Positions 21,747-36,000 of a stretch of DNA of 64,000 bases are shown one piece after another. The number at the start of each line of letters is the position of its first letter. Within the stretch, counting starts at the first letter, position 1. Both the position numbers and the translations under genes were made by a program. This stretch comes from Acorus gramineus (lineage: Eukaryota; Streptophyta; Magnoliopsida; Acorales; Acoraceae): contig JAUJYN010000037.1 in assembly GCA_030737835.1 (NCBI GenBank), positions 815,547 to 879,546 on the forward strand, read 5' to 3'. The notes beneath the pieces were generated by a model. It was given only the letters and a program-made list of their open reading frames with translations. It did no database searches and had not been told where the DNA came from.

Positions 21747-22618
21747 CGTCTAGGCATCTGAGTAACTCCCCATTGAAGGATGCTTGAAAGAGTATTCCCC
21801 CTCGGAGGCAGTATTTGATTGCCGTCTGTAGCGTATTCTGGAAACGAACCGTCTTCGAGGTAGTTTTTGATATCAAAGTACCATGGATTTCCATCATCCA
21901 TATCCTCTAGATCAAGGGCTAGGATTTTTGTGGTACTAGTGATTCCTTCTGTCTGGTTTTGTTGATTTAGAAGGTTTTCAGTTTTATAATCTCGAAGTTC
22001 GGTGGCAGGTGTTTCTAGCCTTTGGATAGTGACCGTTTTGGATTTCTTGGATATGGGGAAGGAAAGTGATGAAGCTAATGAGGCTAGACAGTCTGCAAGA
22101 ATATTGCCAGTTCTAGGTATAAAGATGTGGGTGACCTTACAAAACTGTTTCAATATGATCATAGCTAGCTCCCTATATGGTTTTAATTTTGGGTCCCTAG
22201 TCTGACACTTATTCAAGGTCTGGCAAATTACTAAAAGTGAGTCTCCAATAATGTCTAGCTCTTTGACCCCTAGAGCTAGAGCTGTCTTCAAACCTGCTAT
22301 CAGAGCTTCATATTCGGCAATATTGTTGGTGGCGTTGAATGTGAGTTGAAACGCCCGTGGGATAATGACGCCTTCGGGGGAGATTAGTGCTATTCCTATC
22401 CCTCTCCCTTGTTGATTAATTGCTCCGTCGAAGTACAGTGTCCATGTCTTCCTATCTTTTTCTTCGATGAGCGCAAATATTTCTTCGTCTGGGAAGTCGG
22501 TCTTTACTGGTTCATAATCAGGGAGAGGGAGCTGAGCGAGATGGTCAGCAATGGCTTGACCTTTAACGGACTTCTGAGTGGCGTAAGTGATGTCAAACTC
22601 ATTTAACTGGACTTGCCA
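21743..22618 (-). pseudogene. Element C second (archaeal-type) RNase H fossil
   Basis: The complement shows an INQQGRGIGIALISPEG-type block, then FNATNNIAEYEALIAGLK, VKELDIIGDSLLVICQTL and VTHIFIPRTGNILADCLASL. This second RNase H between the first one and integrase is a hallmark of the Tat/Ogre branch of plant Ty3/gypsy elements. Confidence 0.8.
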
Positions 22619-24300
22619 TCAGGCCAAGCGACCAGTTAATACAACTTTCTCGAATAGGAACCTTACCGGGTCTATTTTGGCAAAGTATTTGACTTTGTGG
22701 GCGAGAAAATAATGGCGTAGCTTCTGGGAAGCCCATACTAAAGCTAAGCAAGTCTTTTCTATGGGAGGGTAGGTTTGCTCATATTCAATTAATGTCTTAC
22801 TTAGATAGTAAACAGCCTTTTCTTTCCTTCCCGTGTCATCGTGTTGTGCAAGCACAGCACCAATGGCCTCCTCGGTTGCTGCTACATAAAGAAGTAGGGG
22901 TCGTCTGGGTACTAGGGATTGTAGGACTAGGGGATTAAGGAGGTATTTCTTTAAGCTATCAAAGGGCTTTTGGCATTCGCTATCCCAGTTAAACTTAACT
23001 CCTCCTTTTAGTAGCTTATAAAAGGGGTGGCATCGTTCGGCATGTTGTGAGATAAATCTCCTAATGAATTGCAGCCGACCGATGAGTTCTCTTAATTCCT
23101 TTAAGTTCTTGGGTGGGGGCATTTGGGCAATGGCCCTTGCTTTAGTTGGATCAACTTCAATCCCCCTTCTGCTTACCATGAACCCCAAGAGCTTTCTTTG
23201 GGTTCATCTTAAGTTAAAATTCTCTGCATCTTTGTAGTACTTGCTTGAGTATATCTGCATGTCCTATTCGAGTCTTAGATTTAACTAGGATGTCATCTAC
23301 GTAAACCTCTACTAGCTTATGCATCATATCATGAAATATTGAAGTCATCACTCTTTGATACGTTGCACCAGCATTTTTAAGTCTGAAAGGAATTACAACA
23401 TAGTAGTAGGTCCCCCAGGATGTGGTGAAGGATGTTTCTTCCTAGTCATCTTCTGCCAACCAAATCTAGTTGTATCCGAAAAAGCCATCCATAAAAGAGA
23501 GCATTTCATATCCTGATGTATTATTGACAAGGAGATCAATATGTGGAAGTGGGAAATCATCCTTTGGGCACGCTCGACTGAGGTCCCTGAAGTCAATGCA
23601 TACTCGGATCTTGCTGTCTTATTAGCTATCCATTTCGGGTATAAGACTACCTAGATAAATTTAGCTTGGTGGAGTTTGTCCACCTCATCTTTAATTTTTA
23701 AAGCCACCTCCGGATGAAGGCGCCTCAGCTTTTGCTTTACTGGTTTTGTGTTAGGCTCTAAAATTAATCGGTGCTCGACCAAAGAGGTATCGAGCCCGGG
23801 CATGTCTTTGTAAGACCAGGCGAAGACATCAATATACTCACGTAGTATTTTAACTAGACTTTCCTTTTCATCTGGCTTTAGCTCCGCATTAATTAGAATG
23901 ACCTTGGGGTTAGCTTCAGTTCCTAGGTTTAGCTCTTCCACCTTTTGGTCTGCTTCTTCTGTCCTCTCATCAAACCTCTGGAGGCTCTGCTTAAATTCTT
24001 CGGAGATGTCTTCTTCTTCTTTGCTGTCTTCATCGCAGATTTCAAAGACTCCCAAACCATCATCTAAGTTTTCTATATTATCTAGGTCTGGTTCTTCTAT
24101 AACTGTTATAGACTCAAATTTTTCTAGGCCAAAAAGGGTCCCACTATGTCCTTTTATGTGGTTAATGATATGGTCAGGTATCTGACTTCTAGAGGGCTTG
24201 GCTGTCTTAAGTGGGGTACTGGGGCTGGAATGTTTAGTTTGGCTGGCTAGATGCCGCAAGTTATTTAGACGATCAGAGTCAGCACTGAAGGGATGCCATG
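22619..24300 (-). pseudogene. Element C reverse transcriptase/RNase H fossil
   Basis: RT N-terminal boxes (FAWSYKDMPGLDTSLVEHRL, KPVKQKLRRLHPE) lie at 23.65-23.85 kb. Palm sequences lie at about 23.2-23.6 kb. The thumb and RNase H (RGIEVDPTKARAIAQMPPPK, LKELRELIGRLQFIRRFIS, PLLLYVAATEEAIGAVLAQ, KAVYYLSKTL) lie at 22.6-23.2 kb. The order and motifs are standard Ty3/gypsy. An acidic linker (EEEDISEEFKQSL) precedes the RT. Confidence 0.9.
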
Positions 24301-25043
24301 CTGGGGTGAAGTCATCTTTGTCAAATAAGGACCCTAAGGTTTTAGTTTCCTTTTTTTTTTTTTAAAGACAACTAATATTTACAACTTACTGGATTCACTT
24401 AGGTGCTTCAACCGACCTTCCTCCAACAACTGGCGCTCCTTTGTTGCGATGCTTGCGCACTACAAGGGAAGAGCGCTTCGTTAGTTGGAGTATCATTGAC
24501 TGGTGGTGTGTTTAAGGGTTTATCGGGGTGTGGAAACAACCAGTGGAGGGAGCCCGAGAGATAGTCCGGCTCTCCTTCCTGGATAGAGGTTAAGGGACGA
24601 GGATACGTGGTTTGTTCAACTTGTTTTGTGGTTTTTCCTTTTATGAAATGTTCATATAGTCCCCAATTACATTTCCCTTTTAAATCAGTGTGTTTGTTGG
24701 ATGAGCCAAGGCCCTTCTTGCCAAACCAGGCTGGGATTTTGATGGGTTTTAGGATCCCACCTTTTAGCCCTAATGTTTTTCCCGGGATGTGACCCATGGC
24801 TTTCATCATGTGCCAACCTGGGTTTTTAGGCTTAGGGTGATTTATCTTTATAGTACTGGTGAGGGTGTCTTGAGGGTTCAACCAATTGGCTGGGAAGTCT
24901 AGGATGTGAATAGTGGTTTCTTTTGGCTTTAAGTCGATGATCTTTATGGCGATAGTCTCGCTACCGGTAGACCCTGATTTAGGTTCTTTGATTGCGTCCC
25001 CCCGTATTTTGATTATTTGATTTCCCAAGGAGAATTTTAAACA
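24301..25043 (-). pseudogene. Element C pol linker fossil (G-patch-like)
   Basis: The complement encodes a Lys/Pro-rich segment with MMKAMGHIPGKTLGLKGGI and FGKKGLGSS. Similar G-patch-like linkers occur between protease and RT in some Tat/Ogre elements. The family match was not tested. Confidence 0.5.
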
Positions 25044-25544
25044 CTAGTGCAAGGGGGAAGAGACCCCTTTGATTGAGGCTAACCATTTACGTCTTAGGAT
25101 CATGTTATAGTCAGAGTCCATTTCTAAAACATATGCCTCAATAATTGTCTCTAAGGACCCTATTTTTAGTGGGAAGTCTTTAACACCAAGAACTGGGCGA
25201 GCCGTCTTTTCATAGGCGAATATCCGAGTATCTGTTTCCAGGAGCGTGGTGATATGTCCGCCAATGTATTCAAAGGTGTGTAGTGACATGAGGTTTACTC
25301 CTGCACCGGTATCGATCAGTACTTTATCTACAGGATACCCGTCGATATCCACTGTGATGCATAAGGTTGAGGTGTTGATAACTTTATCGCGGACTTCTTC
25401 TTTGGGCCTAAATGTTATCATAGGCCCCAGCCCTGCAGAAGCCAAGGCTACTGGCATGTTTAAGGTGGAGATTTGAGGGTCAACTTGGACTCTTTCTAAA
25501 AACATCCTTAGGGCCTGTTGGTGGTGTTCTGAGGTTTCGATCAA
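25044..25544 (-). pseudogene. Element C aspartic protease fossil
   Basis: A clear retropepsin region: KVLIDTGAGVNLMSLHTF with the hallmark DTGA, then VYLEMDSDYNMILRRKW-type sequence near the end. It is preceded by an alanine-rich link to gag. Confidence 0.85.
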
Positions 25545-25574
25545 CTCTAGGATAGAGATTTTTGCGGGGATTTT

Positions 25575-26916
25575 TCAGAGCTGGTCGAGGATGTCGATCC
25601 TATCCCCGACACTTGCTTCCTCAGTTTCTGTTTCGGGTATGGGACTTCTATAGGTGGGAACAGCATTAAAGATTCTTCCGGCCCTGGTTGTATGATGGTT
25701 CAGGGTATCAACCGTGGTTCGGGGAAATTGGTTTTTTAATAGGCTTAGGTTTTTGTTAACTGGCAGGATGGGGCTAAGCCTAGGGGATGGTCTTATATGA
25801 GAGGGGAGGGACTTTATGGGGCTTGGAAAGTGCTGGAACAATTAGGCCACCCGGAATGATCCTGGGCAGTTCTTCATGGTTTGTGGCCCCTATGGTGTAG
25901 ACGCATTCAAAACTCAGGCTTTCTGGTTCTTCCATGAAGGCCTGCATGGTTGGTTTTGGGTCTTGTGTTTCGGCATTGATTACAGGTTTGGGACGTGTTA
26001 GGGCTTGGTTTTGTTTGGGTAAGGAATTCAAGTGGGTCCCTGGTGGTTTCGTAGTTGGGCTATTTTTGAGTCCCCTAATGGTGGGCCAATCCAGGCGTCT
26101 TTCTTCACCGAGGTCATAAACAATGTCTCTAAATAAAAAGCATTGTTCAATGGTGTGACCATGATGTTGATGGTATGGGCAGTAACGAGTAGTATCGGCA
26201 CCAAGAGGCGAGGGTCTGGCAATGGGCAAAGATATGTTATTGTTCTATACCAAGGCCTTGAAGATGTTTGCTAGGGTTTCCAGAAGCGGTGGATAACAGT
26301 CCCTTCTATTTAACCATCTTGGGCCATAGGATGTTGGAGGGGAGACTTCGTTGTGGGAGCTTTGGGTGGGCTGCCTAGGGGTTAGGTTTTGTGCTCTTGG
26401 GGGAGCGGAATAAGTAGGGGGGGTCATAGCTTGGCCTTGGCTTTGAATTATGGAGCTATGGACTGGAGGACTGCGGGCTATTGTTTTTTGTCTTATCGGA
26501 ACGGCGGCGGGCACTGATTGGGGAATGAAGTTTTGATTGGCTTGCCGAGGCGGCACATATTCGGATGAACCGGGTGTATACTGTCTCAGAGCTGGTCCTT
26601 GATCAGGAACTCGCACTCCATTCTGGTAGAGTGTCAAAACTTGTGTGATCCCCTCTACCGTGGGGGTGTGCGCCTTTCTCAGCGGTTGTCCAACCCTATG
26701 GCTAATAGGTGGGGACTAGGTTTGGACTACTGGGCTGCACAACGGGAAATCATGTTGTGGCGGTCAATGAGAAGCTGGTACGTGGTACAGTCTCTGTACG
26801 AAAGACTCGTACGGAGCTCTGGACTCAGGCTTTGCAACATCATGTCAATTTCTTGACATTCCATTAACTGCAGGCTAGTTTGGTGGATGAGGGTGCGCCA
26901 CCACCTGGACACATAT
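25575..26916 (-). pseudogene. Element C gag (right part) and zinc-knuckle fossil
   Basis: The complement runs from YVSRWWRTLIHQTSLQLMEC and TTYQLLIDRHNM (capsid C-terminal part) through a Pro/Ser/Gln-rich linker. A zinc-knuckle-like block follows, CPYHQHHGHTIEQCFLFRDI (about 26130-26190). This is usual for Tat-lineage gag. The gag start lies on the far side of element D. Confidence 0.8.
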
Positions 26917-29900
26917 TGCCACGCCCCAGGGCGGCCGTCCCCGAGACGTGGCAATAATGAAGTATCAGCTATCAATAATTGAGGTCAACAAAGACTCCAA
27001 CAACAACACACAAGGTGGCAAAGCAAAGATAAATGATAACTGACTGAAAAGCGGAAGCATAAGATATCAACAATGTCTGTAAACCAAAAACATTATTACA
27101 GACTTGAATACATAATCACTGTCCTGTGAGAGCCAAGTCTAGTCCAAATAAAATACAACCTGTGCCACATGCACAATTTACAATACATAAATGACTATAG
27201 GACTGCTGACAGCCTCGCACTCACCACCCGTAGGAAGAACTCTCCACGCCCATAAGACCACGCCACAGGGAAGCTCCAGCTCCACTCCCAACATTGCCCC
27301 TGAAAAGAAACAGTGTGCAAGGGGTGAGCTACAAGCTCAGTGAGTGGCCAAAAATCAATCACCATTACAACAGTTCAATGTTAAGGCAATTTCCTTTCAA
27401 GGAAAACATGGGTAGAAACCCAATGGATAACAAGGTCACGCGGCGGCGAGACCAACCTCACCCTCACCCTCACTCCCGGAGGAAGACTCTTGGGACTTTT
27501 GGGGAGAGACCATACCGTTGGTCGAAGAGACGAGGAATTACTGGTCCACACAACACCACTGGATCACCAACCTCACCCTCACCCTCACTCCCAGAGGGAG
27601 ACTCTTGAGACTCTTAGGGAGAGACTATACTGTTGGTCGAAGAGACCCGGAATTACTGGTCTACGCAACACTTCTACATCATCTACATCGAGATAACTGC
27701 CCAACAATGTCTTTGAACATCGATATGCAACCGGACCCAACAACTATGGGAACGAACGAACAACGAATGGGTCACGTGGCGTCGTAGGACTTTTGGAGAG
27801 ATTAGACTCCTCTACACCCGTGGTCCACCGGTAGCCCTTTCCCCGGGTAGTCTCTACCTAGTATACTCCCACGATCAGTACGCTCCCGAACGCATCGGTA
27901 CTACCTACGGATGGGAGCCCTCTTTCCGGACAGCTTTTTCAACGCCAGAAAGTTCCTACATCGGATCCAATGAAGGGGAGAACGATTTCACGCTCGCAAT
28001 ATCATTCGTTAGCCCTCTCCCGGGTAGCCTCTACCTGGTATACTCCCACGATCAGTACGCTTCCGAACACATCGGTGGTACCTACGGATGGGAGCCCTCT
28101 GTCAGGACAGCTTTAACCCGGCCCGCTTCAACACAGACGACATTGGGAGGAAACACTCCATGTTCGCAAAGCGAACCCAATGGAAAAACAACTGCTCTCG
28201 TTAATCGCCTACTTAATGCCCAAGCTACCGGTTTAACAAAACCGATAAAACAAATGAATTCTCCTGAATTCCATTCAAGTGCATCACACGGACGCAGGGG
28301 CAATTACATTGCTCGCACACTAACTAATGAGGTACATCCCAACGACGGGTCGTACCGACACCTATTTCGGTAGGCCTATTTGGTTTTAACATTTGCGTAT
28401 ATATATAACAGGAGAATCATATCATAGCTATGTGCATGAACCATATGCACGATCATCTAACAATTGATTATAAGGGTAACCCCTAACATGGATTTACATC
28501 ATAAACAACATGCATACAAGGTATGGCCATTAATCATATAAGCACACAAGGCATAACTTAAGCATGCGTTGGATATCACCAACTTAAAAAGGAAGGGTCA
28601 AGTGTGATCTTGCGCACTAACAGGTGCATGCCAATATTCCAAACGAACCTGAGTCGAGTAGGAAATCGCATCTACTTACTCAGTTCGTGCAGAGGGAGAG
28701 GGCGAGAGAGATCATCATCTCATGAAGTTGGTCATAGCTTTGCCCCATTAGCATGGGCGCAACAACTACACCACGCCCTCGAGTCTTATCGCAAGGGAAT
28801 ATTAGGCAGGTGCCCGTTATTAACCCAGACTTAATCATGCTGGATATTCCAATTAATATGGTGGGAGTAGTATTACAATACTACCTAAGGCATGCCCTAT
28901 TCTATACATCCGTACACATTACAGAAATACATGCCCATACTAGAGGGGCGCATGCGATACAATCATTCACACATGGATACAATACATGCAATATAAGCCT
29001 AGCATGCAAGATATCTAACATATTATAGTTTAAGCATGGCCATACTACTTATCTACACAAGTAGTATAGCTAGGATGCTCTATCGATGCGCAACGCATGA
29101 CTACGCGCGTCGAACGCATCTCGAGGGGGGGGATTGGATCAAACCACTCACAGATACCCAATACACTTCCAAAAATTATGAAATAAAACATGCACATTCC
29201 CTGATATTCTGGGATCATAATCCATGAAGACATTAGAACCTAATTTTTCCTCTACAAGCCCGAAATAAATTATTTTCAGAAGCAGGTCAATTCCTATGCG
29301 AATCTGGACAGGCCATGCAAAACAGGTTCTAACTTACACCACAGATATCATAATGACCCCACATTTCATATATAACAACTAGACACATAAATGATCATAT
29401 CATATGAAGACATAACCCTAAAAATATGCCTCTAAATACTAGATTCACTGAAATCTTTAAAATATAGAGTGCTACCTTACCAAAACAAGAGGAGGGAAAT
29501 GGGGAGATGTGGGGTTCTCGACACACCCACGACCACCTCAACCACCACCACCACCACCACCACCTCATCAGCATCTCCTCAAGCCCTTCATGGCAGAAAA
29601 CAGGGGTGCAAAGGGCATGACAAGGGGATAGAGAGAAGAGAAACAACAACAACAACACATACTCACCTTCTTGTGCTTCCTTCTTCGCCTTCTCTTTCAT
29701 TTGCTTCTTCCTCCTCCTTCTCCACACACAAAGAGGGGGAAAAAAAAGAGACCAAGAGAGGAAGAGAAGGTGTTCCACGAAATGGGAGAGAGGGGGAGAG
29801 AGAGAGAGGGCAAAAATGTCATTTTCATGCCCAAATAGTGTCTAGGGGTGACCATAAGGGGGGGTGAGGTTAGGGTTAGGCTCACCCACTCACATACCAA

Positions 29901-30257
29901 AAGACCAAAGGTTTTGTTCACCACTAAGCAACGTGGGGGGTAAGGTTACCAAAGGTCACCACATCCTCAAAATATCTCACACAATTCGGCCAACCAGGAA
30001 CTCTCAAAACCCGGATACGGTTCGGAACTGCATATTTTTCAAAACGTTATCAGAATTTGGTGAAATTTTTATGGGTAGTACGAAACAGTACCAGGACCCA
30101 CAATATACAGTTAAGTTTTCAATCAGAGTACTCCAACTCCCGCAGGTAGCTAAAAGCTAAAATTTTAGCGACTCCGATCGAAAAAGAAAAAGGCCCTGAA
30201 TGACCCAGATGTGACCAAGGCTTAACCGAAATGGCTCCAAATGACACAGGCATAACA
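26917..30257 (-). repeat. Element D 3' LTR (3341 bp)
   Basis: Left end TGCCACGCCCC, right end GGCATAACA. It is colinear with 33056-36439 throughout. It contains CCTCACCCTCACCC arrays (about 27455-27600), a conserved chromovirus block (27321-27347), (ACC)n near 29540 and a T/C-rich end. Reading frames here repeat in the other LTR at the same places and are not genes. Confidence 0.9.
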
Positions 30258-30275
30258 TTCTCCCCCCCTTAGGAA
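30258..30275 (-). other. Element D polypurine tract
   Basis: The complement reads ATTTCCTAAGGGGGGAGAA directly before the LTR start TGTTATGCC. This is where plus-strand DNA synthesis is primed in this family. Confidence 0.75.
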
Positions 30276-30394
30276 ATTTAGTCCTCGAAATTTAAGGAAA
30301 CCCAAAGGGAAGACCGAATATAGCAAGTATCACGCATAGACCTTTTGCTTTCAAGTGGTCTATCCACCAGACTGACGCTACCGACACCTTGTAA

Positions 30395-30811
30395 TCAAAG
30401 AAACGGTCTTAGCGTGGAGCCACTTCTCATGATGGTCCTTGACCTCGATCCACTGCTCCACGAACGATAAATCCAGCTCGAGGATGAGGCGGTCGAATGG
30501 AATGACTGAGCAGGATCGTGGACATAACGCCTCAGCCCTGAGACAAGGACGACGTCGTGGGCATGAGCCAGCTGTGGGGGAAAGGCTAGATGACAAGCCA
30601 CCTCCCCAATCCACTCAATGATGAGAACCGGTCCGATGAAGGGCCGACTCAGCTTGCCCCGAACGTCAAAACGGAGGGTGCCCTTAAACCAGGACACCTT
30701 CTCGAAAATATGATCGCCAAACCCAAAGGTAAGCTCCTGACGACGATGACCTGCGTAGCCCTTCTGTCGGTTCTGGGAGGTGCGGATGCACACATGAACC
30801 AACCTGGCCAC
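30395..30811 (-). pseudogene. Element D integrase C-terminal/chromovirus fossil
   Basis: The complement encodes TSQNRQKGYAGHRRQELTFG, FGDHIFEKVSWFKGTLRF and GKLSRPFIGPVLIIEWIGEV, then PPQLAHAHDVVLVSGLRRYV. This is the GPY/F-type integrase C-terminus just before the chromodomain in Tekay/Del chromoviruses, which steers integration to heterochromatin. It is a fossil. Confidence 0.85.
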
Positions 30812-33038
30812 TGCAAGGTCAAATAAATAACTTGTGGCCCTTCCAACTGGCGCTCCTCAACCGTCCCAACACAAGGGAGGTATAAAACTGCGCCTGTAGA
30901 GTGCCTTTTTCAGGTCCATCTGGATGCTCGAATGGCAGTCGTCTTGCAGGCAAACCCCACCAAATGGGTGATGCCTCTCCAACTACCCCTCAGTCGAGCA
31001 CGCAGGCACTTAGCATGTCCTCCAAGGTCTAAACCATCCTCTTTGCCTGGCTGTCCATCGGCGATGAAACGCTATACTTAAATGGAGGCTCGCGCCAAAG
31101 CCTGCCAAGGCTGCGCCACAACCTCAAAGTAACCCTTGCATCTCAACCGAAAATAGCGCCGACCGGAGTGCCATGAAGACGAACAATCACGAAGGTGGAA
31201 ACCCATGTCAAGGCGTCCAGAGACTCAATCAGTCGGATTTGGGAGGGAAGCGCGGACTTAGTCAATCGGTCAATGATCACCTAGACGGCGTCGCGACCTG
31301 AACGTGACTTTAGCGAGCCCGCAACAATCCCTGATAACCCACACGTCCACTGAGGAATCTCGATGGACTGACGCTTTCCACTAAATGATGATTCTCAAAC
31401 TTTGCTTGAGGGCATGCCAAACTGGGGAAACAAGGTCACCCATATCGCCTTTTCATCATGCCATTAGCAATCTCAACGAAGACTATCTCAAATAGTCCAC
31501 GGAGGACCAATAAAACTTTTGAGATCCACGAAGGCATTCAGCGCATTCGTCAACCCCGACGGCAGTACTTAAAACTCGTAGTGCCTGAAACGGTCACGAA
31601 AGGCCATCTACGGGATGTCCAACTCCCGGATCTCTGACTTGTGGTACCCTTGTGCGAAGATTGATATAACAGAAGACACTTGCAACCAGAGCTGGTCAAA
31701 TAGATCATCAATTCACAGCAAGGGGTACCTGATCAGAGCTTGTCACATAGATCATCAATTCACAGCAAGGGGTACCTGATCTTCAACCCTTACAGGAAGA
31801 TAAGGAAGATCAAAACAACACCTCGAACAATTAAGTCCAGATTCTGCTCCTCGAGCATGGCTGGCGCTCATGATGACACTTACTCGCTTGGTAAGCCGCT
31901 CAACCGCACTTAATCCACAAGACACGCAATAAGGGGTCGTCGAACCTCGACAATGCCTATGCGACGTCATCTATCTGATAGGGTGGTTGAGTCCCATCAC
32001 GAACGCTAGCATCGCGTCTCCTCGTTTACGACCCATGTGGGGGGCAAAACGCGACAGTATCGCGAACTGTGCTTCACATGCCGCCAGAGATAGGTCGCTC
32101 AACTATAACCATTGGAACTTCAGCATCCTGCACTCCATGGGCAGATTCATCACAGGGAGTCCACGCTCTCGACATCATCCAGTAGCACTCTCCCGGTGTG
32201 GCCTCTACCTGGTAGCCTCCCAAGCCCACTATCTTTGCCATATGGGTGCACCAACAAGCATAGTATCTGGGAGCACCTCACAGGGCTCTGGCCTCAACCG
32301 GGCAGCTACAACGCACAATGATATATCGAAGCAACTCTAGATGCCATTATGGAACCCTGACCACTAGCGATCGCCCACCAAGCTGCAATAGGACGCACCC
32401 AATCCCGATCATACGCATCACCACTCGCTACAACACCTTCCAAGTGAGAGGAAATCAATCATCAAATAGATGCTTCAAAGGTATTCCTTGACTGGGAAAA
32501 GAACCCCTTGGGAGGGCACCATGAGGTCCTGATATAGGATATCCCGACAACCAAACAAAGAACACGGAGTACCCTAGCCCGGGTCTCAACGATGACCCCG
32601 CAAGGCCCCTTAATCCTGAGTAGGAAGACTGGAAGAAGACATCACCCCTTAATGAGCAATATGCCACATCCTCAAAACTTGAAACTGGCGCTGCACGCGA
32701 ACTCCATGGTTACCAGCAATACCGATGCACGGGAAAGAAGCTCCATTATCGAGACGCAATCCATACCTTAGAAATTTCAACCAATTCATCACTATCATAC
32801 TACTGGGCTGGAATCTCCTACCCAAGCCTTAATCCCACAACAAGGGATCCAACAACTGACCCTATTCAGTCGACCCAGTCGACAACTTAAGGGTGGGTCC
32901 AGGGGTGGTCACGTCCACGTCCACGGATGCGAGGAGGCATGTCAGCAACCTAAGATAAACTTCTAAAACAAGAGTACTCGGATGACAATCCTACGACTCA
33001 TCATCTATACGACTAGACTTAGGCTCTGACAGGACCAG
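30812..33038 (-). pseudogene. Element D reduced interior (pol/gag remnants)
   Basis: Decayed coding sequence. A gag-like start with MPPRIRGRGRDHPW reads leftward from 32940, matching the basic MPPR..RGRG start usual in Tekay gag. The rest is recognisable only as gapped pol-like sequence and is far shorter than the family's usual 4-5 kb. The plus-strand frames here are not supported. Confidence 0.55.
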
Positions 33039-33050
33039 GCTCTGATACCA
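33039..33050 (-). other. Element D primer-binding site
   Basis: GCTCTGATACCA, the complement of TGGTATCAGAGC, pairs with the 3' end of initiator-Met tRNA. It sits five bases from the 5' LTR edge. Confidence 0.85.
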
Positions 33051-33055
33051 ACTTT

Positions 33056-36000
33056 TGTCACGCCCCAGGGCGGCCATCCCCGAGACGTGGCAATAATGAA
33101 GTATCAGCTATCAATACCTGAGGTCAACAAAGACTCCAACAACAACACACAAGGTGGCAAAGCAAAGATAAATGATAACTGACAGAAAAGCGGAAGCATA
33201 AGATATCAACAATGTCTGTAAACCAAAAACATTATTACAGACTCGAATACACAATCACCGTCCTGTGAGAGCCAAGTCTAGTCCAAATAAAATACAACCT
33301 GTGCCACATGCACGATTTACAATACATAATATGACTCTAGGACTGCTGACAGCCTCGCACTCACCACCCGTCGGAAGAACGCTCCACGCCCATAAGACCA
33401 CGCCACAGGGAAGCTCCAGCTCCACGCCCAACACTGCCCCTGAAAAGAAACAATATGCAAGGGGTGAGCTACAAGCTCAGTGAGTGGCTGGAAACCAATC
33501 ACCATTACAACAGTTCAATGTTAAGGCAATTTCCTTTCAAGGAAAACATGGGTAGAAACCCAATGGATAACAAGGTCACGCGGCGGCGCGACCAACCTCA
33601 CCCTCACCCTCACTCCCGGAGGAAGACTCTTGGGACTTTTGGGGAGAGACCATACTGTTGGTTGAAGAGACGCGGAATTACTGGTCCACACAACACTACT
33701 GGATCACCAACCTCACCCTCACCCTCACTCCCAGAGGGAGACTCTTGGGACTCTTGGGGAGAGACCATACCGTTGATCGAAGAAACCCGGAATTACTGGT
33801 CTACACAACACTTCTACATCATCTACATTGAGATAACTGCCCAACGATGTCTTTAAACATCGATACGCAACCCAACAACTATGGGAACGGACGAACAACA
33901 AATGGGTCACGCGGCGACGTGTCTTCACCTCATCCTCACCCTCACCCTTTAGAGGTGACATAGGACTTTTGGACAGATTAGACTCCTCTACACCCTTGGT
34001 CCACCGGTAGCCCTTTCCCCGGGTAGTCTCTACCTGGTATACTCCCACGATCAGTACGCTCCCGAACGCATCGGTAGTACCTACGGATGGGAGCCCTCTG
34101 TCAGGACAGCTTTTTCAACGCCGGGAAGTTCCTACATCGGATCTAACGAAGGGAAGAACGATTTCACGCTCGCAATATCATTCGTTAGCCCTCTCCCGGG
34201 TAGCCTCTACCTGGTACACTCCCACGATCAGTACGCTTCCGAACACATCGGTGGTACCTACGGATGGGAGCCCTCTGTCAGGACAGCTTTAACCCGGCCC
34301 GCTTCAACACGGACGACATTGGGAGGAAACACTCCATGTTCGCAAAGCGAACCCAATGGAAAAACAACTACTCTCGTTAATCGCCTACTTAATGCCCAAG
34401 CTACCGGTTTAACAAAACCGATACAACAAATGAATTCTCCTGAATTCCATTCAAGTGCATCACACGGACGCAGGGGCAATTACATCGCTCGCACACTAAT
34501 TAATGAGGTACATCCCAATGACGGGTCGTACCCACGCCTATTTCAGATAGGCCGATTTAGTTTTAACATGTGCATATGTATATAATAGGAGAATCATATC
34601 ATACCTATGTGCATGAACCATATGCACGATCATCTAACAATTGATTATAAGGGTAACCCCTAACATGGATTTACATCATAAACAACATGCATACAAGGTA
34701 TGGCCATTAATCATATAAGCACACAAGGCATAACTTAAGCATGCGTTGGATATCACCAACTTAAAAAGGAAGGGTCAAGCGCGATCTCGCGCACTAACAG
34801 GTGCATGCCAATATTCCAAACGAACCTGAGTCGAGTAGGAAATCGCATCTACTTACTCAGTTCGTGTAGAGGGAGAGGGCGAGAGAGATCATCATCTCAT
34901 GAAGTTGGTCATAGCTTTGTCCCATTAGCATGGGCGCAACAACTACACCACGCCCTCGAGTCTTATTGCAAGGGAATATTAGGCAGGTGCCCGTTATTAA
35001 CCCAGACTTAATCATGCTGGATATTCCAATTAATATGGTGGGAGTAGTATTACAATACTACCTAAGGCATGCCCTATTCTATACATCCGTACACATTACA
35101 GAAATACATGCCCATACTAGAGGGGCGCATGCGATACAATCATTCACACATGGATACAATACATGCAATATAAGCTTAGCATGCAAGATATCTAACATAT
35201 TATAGTTTAAGCATGGTCATACTACTTATCTACACAAGTAGTATAGCTACGATGCCCCATCGATGCGCGACGCACGACTACGCGCGTCGAGCGCATCTCG
35301 AGGGGGGGGGGGATTGGATCAAACCACTCATAGATACCCAATACACTTCCTCAAACTATGAAATAAATCATGCACATTCTCTGGTATGCTGGGATCATAA
35401 TCCATGAAGACATTAGAATCTAATTTTTCCTCTACAAGACCGAAATAAATTATTTTCAGAAGCAGGTCAATTCCTATGCCAATCTGGACAGGCCATACAA
35501 AATAGGTTCTAACTTACACCACAGATATCATAATGACCCCAAATTTCATATATAACAACTAGACACATAGATGATCATATCATATGCAGCCATAATCCTA
35601 AAAATGTGCTTCTAAATACTAGATTCACTGAGATCTTTAAATTACAGTGTGCTGCCTTACCAAAACAGGGGGAGGGAAATGGGGAGATGCGGGGTTTTCG
35701 ACACACCCACGACCACCTCAACCACCACCACCACTACCACCACCTCATCAGCATCTCCTCAAGCCCTTCATGGCAGAAAACAGGGGTGCAAAGGGCATGA
35801 GAAGGGGATAGAGAGAAGAGAAACAACAACAACAACAACACATACTCACTTTCTTGTGCTTCCTTCTTCACCTTCTCTTTCATTTGCTCCTTCCTCCTCC
35901 TTCTCCACACACAAAGAGGGAAAAAAAAAAAGAGACCAAGAGAGGAAGAGAAGGTGTTCCACGAAATGGGAGAGAGGGGAGAGAGAGAGGGCAAAAATGT

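Noticed and set aside
28082-28373. Frames of 73-76 residues repeated at 34258-34585
   Set aside because: They sit at identical places in the two LTRs of element D. Repetition reflects the LTR pair, not conserved genes.
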